Shown here: positions 35,099 through 38,599 of the stretch, in pieces
Layout: every line of letters starts with the position of its first letter
Position numbering within the stretch: the stretch's first letter is position 1
Source: Candidatus Cloacimonadota bacterium
Lineage (GTDB): Bacteria; Cloacimonadota; Cloacimonadia; Cloacimonadales; TCS61
Direction: 5' to 3'
Assembly: GCA_021108315.1 (NCBI GenBank)
Contig: JAIORE010000225.1
Location: 1 to 38,599, forward strand
DNA length: 38,599 bases
The notes under the pieces: generated by a model
What the model saw: only the letters and a program-made list of their open reading frames with translations
The model's database searches: none
Told to the model about the DNA's origin: nothing
Made by a program: the position numbers and the translations under genes

Positions 35099-35406
35099 TT
35101 GGCTGCATATTGAACCTTAGAATTATTAATAACTTTTTCACGAAAATAGATACTTAAATCTTTTGCAGTACGAAGATCAACCTTTCGACCAACTAAACTG
35201 GTAAGTTTATTCTCCATCCCTGCGAATGTGATTAATCCGGGAACAAAACCTTGCTCAAATTGTACTAATAAATCAATATCACTATCCGATCTCAATTCAT
35301 TTCGAAGAGCAGAACCAAACAAAGATAATTTCCGAATGTGATTTTTACGGCAAAATTCCGTTAATTTATCTTTCTCAATAATATCTGTAATTGAAAATAT
35401 ATTCAA
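35095..35406 (-). CDS. MNT-type nucleotidyltransferase (MntA-like)
   Basis: 103 aa with a TTG start at 35406 and AGGAG close upstream; no in-frame ATG lies before the active site. The minimal nucleotidyltransferase signature is clear: L-S-L-F-G-S-A-L-R (about 28-36) then S-D-S-D-I-D-L-L-V (about 41-49), with the two catalytic Asp of D-x-D, and a later K-V-D-L-R-T third strand. Such proteins are often the antitoxin of HepT/MntA (type VII) modules, in which they add AMP to a HEPN RNase. Here no intact HEPN gene follows, only a possible fossil, so it is an orphan. It is followed by the terminator at 34814. Confidence 0.85.
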   Translation of the reverse strand: MNIFSITDIIEKDKLTEFCRKNHIRKLSLFGSALRNELRSDSDIDLLVQFEQGFVPGLITFAGMENKLTSLVGRKVDLRTAKDLSIYFREKVINNSKVQYAAK

Positions 35407-35796
35407 CTTCTCCTTTTTACTATTTCATTTCTACAGAGTTAACAAGTTATATAAATGTTTTTTTCATCTTTTTTCACTAATATGAATACTTCTGTAAAAT
35501 TTATTTTTGATTTTTCTTAATCCTTATCTCAAAAAATTCTAATTCCTGTCAAAGAAAAAACTAGTTATCTATTCTAAATAAAAAAACTTGAAAGATTTTC
35601 AAAGCAAAAAATTCAAAACAGAATACCCTCAAAAGCTTTCAGGACGAATAAGAAAATAGTTCCTCACTTGCATAATCCCCAAATCTTCAGAATGCTTCTA
35701 TATAAAGTATAAAATGATAAATTGTAAATTTTATCGGAAATTCCTTGCCTTATAAAACAGCTTTTGTATTTATTGAAAAAATATTGAGAGGTTATT
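35407..35796. other. AT-rich divergent intergenic region, nothing definite
   Basis: This lies between the nucleotidyltransferase gene (-) and the beta-helix gene (+). It contains no open frame with coding character and no strong hairpin. Promoters for both should be here; TTGCCTTATAAAAC near 35745 is AT-rich but not a convincing consensus match. Confidence 0.35.
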
Positions 35797-37260
35797 ATGA
35801 AAAAAGTAATTTATGTTTTTATTCTATGTTTATTAAATTTTCTTTTGTATGCAAATGTTATTATCATTCCTGAAGATTTCCCCACAATTCAAGCAGGAAT
35901 AAATGCTGCAACTAATGGTGATACAATCCTTGTTCAACCAGGCACTTATAACACAGACGGTTTGGAAATTGATGAAATGATGAACAGAATTGCCATCGAA
36001 ATACCAATAACCGTGATAAGTACAGAAGGTGCAGAAGTAACTTTTATTGAAGGTGAAGCAGATTCCGGCACAGGTGGTTGTGGTGAAGAAGCAGTTCGCT
36101 GTGCATATTTAACTAATGGAGCTGAATTGAGTGGCTTTACTCTGAGAAATGGTTTTACAAAAGTCAGTGGCCATCATTCTTATGAAAGAAGTGGCGGGGG
36201 TATTTTCCTTCATAATGGCTTAGTTACAGATTGCATAGTTTCTGAAAATACAGCTGAGAACTTTGGTGGAGGAGCAATTTGTTATTCTAATGGTACTATT
36301 ACAAACTCTGTTTTCACAAATAATAATTCAATCCATAATGGCGGTGGAATCTATTTATTTTCTGGTGGATTTGTTGAAAATTGTACAATAATTGGAAATC
36401 ATGCCGACGAACACGGAGCAGGATTGTATTATTGGTATTTTGGAACAGCACTAAATTGTATAATCACCGAAAATGTTTCCGGAAATTATGGTGGCGGTGT
36501 TTATTGCTATTATGGCGGCACTGTGAACAATAGCCTGATAATTCACAATACAACTAATAATTTCTATGGTGGTGGTGTTTATTCTTATGATTATGGAACT
36601 TTCAATAATTGCACAATTTGCTATAATAATTCAACCGGAGCTTATCTTTATGATGGTGGAGTTTTAAATAATTGTATTATTTATTTTAACTCCGTTTTTA
36701 ATCATCATAATGGTGATTTTTATAATTGCTGCACAACTCCTTTACCATCGGGTGATGGGAGTGATAATATTGATAATGACCCTCTTTTTGTAAATTCAGA
36801 TAATGATGATTTTCATCTTTTGGAAAATTCACTTTGCATTAATAATGGCGATACTTCAATAATCTCATGGGAATTTGATTTAGATGGAAATCCTCGTGTT
36901 TATAATAATATTGTTGATATGGGGTGTTTTGAATCTTCTTTTTCTTCAATGGATAGTAATTTTATTGGAGTTTTATCGGAAAAAATTATTACATATAATT
37001 ATCCAAATCCATTTAATCCTGAAACCACGATAAGTTTTGAAACCACAAATTTACACAGCTTAGCAAGAATTGAAATATTTAATATGAAAGGACAAAGAAT
37101 CAGGAAATTTGAAATGAGAAATTTGAAATTAGGAATTAATGATGTTATTTGGAACGGAAAAAACGATAAGGGTAAAATTGTTTCTTCAGGAATTTATTTT
37201 TATAAATTAATTCTTGATAATGAAGTCGTTGATTCTAAGAAAATGATTCTAATGAAATAG
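35797..37260 (+). CDS. Secreted right-handed parallel beta-helix protein with sorting domain
   Basis: 487 aa. The signal peptide is residues 1-19 (MKKVIYVFILCLLNFLLYA). The mature protein starts with I-I-I-P-E-D-F-P-T-I-Q-A-G-I-N-A-A-T-N-G-D-T-I-L-V-Q-P-G-T-Y, the standard opening of the pectate-lyase-like/PbH1 superfamily. About ten coils of roughly 22 residues follow with G-G-G-[IV]-Y or G-G-G-A-I and [LF]-x-N-C-x-I. The sorting domain covers about 395-487 (YPNPFNPETTISF, NMKGQRIRK, SGIYFYKL, KKMILMK). No catalytic residues of a specific lyase are evident, so adhesion or polysaccharide binding is as likely as an enzyme role. GAGAGG lies before the start. It is the only sorted protein of the window on the + strand. 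Confidence 0.9.
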   Translation: MKKVIYVFILCLLNFLLYANVIIIPEDFPTIQAGINAATNGDTILVQPGTYNTDGLEIDEMMNRIAIEIPITVISTEGAEVTFIEGEADSGTGGCGEEAVRCAYLTNGAELSGFTLRNGFTKVSGHHSYERSGGGIFLHNGLVTDCIVSENTAENFGGGAICYSNGTITNSVFTNNNSIHNGGGIYLFSGGFVENCTIIGNHADEHGAGLYYWYFGTALNCIITENVSGNYGGGVYCYYGGTVNNSLIIHNTTNNFYGGGVYSYDYGTFNNCTICYNNSTGAYLYDGGVLNNCIIYFNSVFNHHNGDFYNCCTTPLPSGDGSDNIDNDPLFVNSDNDDFHLLENSLCINNGDTSIISWEFDLDGNPRVYNNIVDMGCFESSFSSMDSNFIGVLSEKIITYNYPNPFNPETTISFETTNLHSLARIEIFNMKGQRIRKFEMRNLKLGINDVIWNGKNDKGKIVSSGIYFYKLILDNEVVDSKKMILMK

Positions 37261-37289
37261 TGATAAATCATTGAGATAAATTCAAGTAA

Positions 37290-37322
37290 GACTTGCTCCG
37301 CAACGAAGTGTGGAGCGAGAAT
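37290..37322. repeat. Imperfect hairpin downstream of the beta-helix gene
   Basis: CTTGCTCCGCAA pairs with GTGTGGAGCGAG (G-T wobbles included) around CGAA, and GTAA/TTAC extend the stem outward. There is no T-run. It may be a REP-type unit or 3'-end stabiliser between convergent genes. Confidence 0.45.
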
Positions 37323-37418
37323 TACTTGATACTCAATAATTTTTTGAAAATGTATCAACCACACTTACTTCAATAACAACCTTTCTCCAGAGAGAGTTCC
37401 TCTAAACAATTGATCATT

Positions 37419-38210
37419 TCAGTTTTTGATAAATTCAGAAATTGCAGTCCAATAACTCTCTTGATATTTTGTTGATAAATCATTATGACCAGCACTTTCA
37501 ATTCCTACAAATTGTTTCTTTGATTTTGCTTTGTCGAATAACATTTTTCCCATTTCAAATGGAATTACTTCGTCTTGAGTTCCATGAATTATCAAGATTG
37601 GACATGAAATATTTATAATTTTGCCAATATTATCAAATGATTTCCCAGACAAAAATGAAATAAAGCCAAGTCCAGATACTTTAGCTTGCTCTTTTCCATT
37701 TGTCAAAGGTGAAACAAGAATTAGTCCATTAATATTTTTGTTTTGAGTGATATGGATTGCTACTGTTGATCCTATAGAACGTCCCAAAATAATAATATTG
37801 TTTTCAGCAAATCCAAGTTTTTGAATTACATAGTTCAAAGCAGCTTTTCCATCAAGATAAATACCTTTTTCATTTGGTTTCCCTTGGCTTTTTCCATATC
37901 CACGATAACTTACACCAAAGACATTGGTTCCTAAACTATTTAATTGCATCAAATCAGGTAAACGTTGGCAAATATTCCCGGCATTTCCATGAAAGTAAAT
38001 CAGTATTTTCTCTGATGCTTCGTCCAGAATAAAATAACTATGAATTTTCACATGATCTTTTGTTTCAATAAAAATTTCTTGAACATTTTCCGGAAGTTGA
38101 TCTGTAGAAAATACCTTTTTAGTATCTGGATGAAATGCCATTTTGTTGACGAGAGGTTTACAGCCAGCAATAATTAAAATAACAAGAAATAACAATATTG
38201 CACTTTTCAT
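37419..38210 (-). CDS. Lipoprotein alpha/beta-hydrolase (serine hydrolase)
   Basis: 263 aa. A lipoprotein signal with lipobox I-I-A-G-C17 begins the protein. The alpha/beta-hydrolase core is complete: oxyanion motif Y-F-H-G-N-A-G-N (72-79), nucleophile elbow G-R-S145-I-G, acid Asp213 in H-G-T-Q-D-E-V-I-P, and His242 in S-A-G-H-N-D. The segment S-Y-R-G-Y-G-K-S-Q-G-x-P-x-E-x-G is typical of the BEM46/YfhR-like group. The substrate is unknown; an esterase or acyl-hydrolase acting in the periplasm or outer membrane is likely. The ribosome site is weak (AGGA, about 12 bases away). It is probably monocistronic. Confidence 0.88.
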   Translation of the reverse strand: MKSAILLFLVILIIAGCKPLVNKMAFHPDTKKVFSTDQLPENVQEIFIETKDHVKIHSYFILDEASEKILIYFHGNAGNICQRLPDLMQLNSLGTNVFGVSYRGYGKSQGKPNEKGIYLDGKAALNYVIQKLGFAENNIIILGRSIGSTVAIHITQNKNINGLILVSPLTNGKEQAKVSGLGFISFLSGKSFDNIGKIINISCPILIIHGTQDEVIPFEMGKMLFDKAKSKKQFVGIESAGHNDLSTKYQESYWTAISEFIKN

Positions 38211-38269
38211 AACTAATTAATCCTAAATCTCATAAGAAAAATTTTGAATACAGGTTTTCAAAATTGAAA

Positions 38270-38527
38270 CTAATCATAATTCCCCGCTTCAACATAATAC
38301 CAATAATCCCTTTTTAAAGCATAAAAACAAACCATATAATCACTACTTCTAATGTTAAACGCCCCCGGTTCACAACATTTATAATGTATCACATCTTCAT
38401 ATTCTGTTGGATAAATTTTATCACCATACAAAATTGAAATTTTGCCATTTTCTTCTAAAAAATAAAACGGTTTGTCATTAATTATTCTATATAAAAAAAC
38501 CGACTTCGTCGGAAAACTTTTAGACAC
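38270..38527 (-). CDS. Doubtful small ORF, possibly a gene fragment with WG-repeat-like sequence
   Basis: 85 codons from an ATG at 38527, but codons 5-11 coincide with a hairpin followed by T7 (38497-38512), which looks like a terminator. A genuine gene is therefore unlikely to start there, and no better start is visible. The stretch F-L-E-E-N-G-K-I-S-I-L-Y-G-D-K-I-Y-P-T-E-Y-E-D-V loosely resembles a WG repeat (x-x-N-G-K-x-G-x-I ... P-x-x-Y-D-x-I). It may be the C-terminal remnant of a larger gene. There is no ribosome site. Confidence 0.3.
   Translation of the reverse strand: MSKSFPTKSVFLYRIINDKPFYFLEENGKISILYGDKIYPTEYEDVIHYKCCEPGAFNIRSSDYMVCFYALKRDYWYYVEAGNYD
38493..38516 (-). terminator. 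Probable rho-independent terminator
   Basis: CCGAC-GAA-GTCGG on the - strand is followed by TTTTTTTATAT. The five-pair stem is short but the T-run is long. It would terminate a - strand gene lying to the right of the window. Confidence 0.55.
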
Positions 38528-38552
38528 TTCACTTCGAGCTACGCAATCAATG

Positions 38553-38573
38553 ACCTCCAGTTGAACTGGAGGT
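38553..38573. repeat. Perfect hairpin ACCTCCAGTT-G-AACTGGAGGT
   Basis: A 10-bp perfect stem with a single-base centre, followed at the window edge by CGCTT-AA-AAGCG (38588-38599). Its form resembles the REP-like palindromes at 671 and 9924. Confidence 0.6.
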
Positions 38574-38599
38574 TTGAATTCGTGAACCGCTTAAAAGCG

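Overview
The window is AT-rich DNA from a Gram-negative (diderm) bacterium of the FCB type, most likely Candidatus Cloacimonadota or a close relative. Nine secreted proteins or their remains end in the same FlgD-like C-terminal module: Y-P-N-P-F-N-P, then a [IV]-[YF]-N-x-K-G-Q motif, then W-[ND]-G, S-G-I-Y-[FL]-Y-K-L and a final K-K-M-[IL]-x-[IML]-K. This is typical of type IX-like (T9SS/Por) sorting signals in Cloacimonadota, Ignavibacteria and relatives. Lipoprotein signals and outer-membrane-like proteins fit the same picture. The taxonomic call is an inference; there is no rRNA or tRNA gene in the window.

Layout. 1-2361 (- strand): a partial lipoprotein gene with an apparent one-base signal-peptide frameshift, a REP-like hairpin cluster, and a sorted CBM9/DOMON-like protein with a clear terminator. 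2868-4669 (+): a tiny unknown protein, a DUF6588-like outer-membrane protein and a directly abutting nitroreductase. 4958-9587 (-): a tightly packed five-gene poly-gamma-glutamate (PGA) operon, pgsB-pgsC-pgsW followed by an unknown exported beta-rich protein and a probable outer-membrane beta-barrel. 10163-34691 (-): a long block of secreted, sorted proteins. It holds a C25 (gingipain-family) peptidase, an M14 carboxypeptidase, three tandem paralogues with 16 W-[ED]-D-x-R repeats (the third broken by a 20-nt deletion), a seven-repeat FG-GAP propeller protein, a second larger C25-like protein and a propeller lipoprotein. 35095-38527: an orphan MNT-type nucleotidyltransferase, a sorted parallel-beta-helix protein (+), an alpha/beta-hydrolase lipoprotein (-) and a doubtful small ORF.

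The operon at 4958-9587 should make an anionic polymer at the inner membrane; the two terminal genes are good candidates for moving or anchoring it through the outer envelope. The large - strand block looks like a surface exoproteome (peptidases, propellers and adhesin-like repeats), probably for degrading or binding polymers in an anaerobic particulate habitat. The sorting machinery itself is not encoded here.

The intergenic DNA is unusually rich in dispersed palindromes. There are at least three families: a two-hairpin REP whose stems covary between copies, a roughly 120-bp inverted repeat with internal hairpins, and a stop-codon-rich inverted repeat flanking decayed four-helix-bundle (23S-IVP type) genes. 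There is also a well-defined 166-bp palindromic MITE inserted in a fossil of a fourth paralogue. These are the least explained parts of the window.
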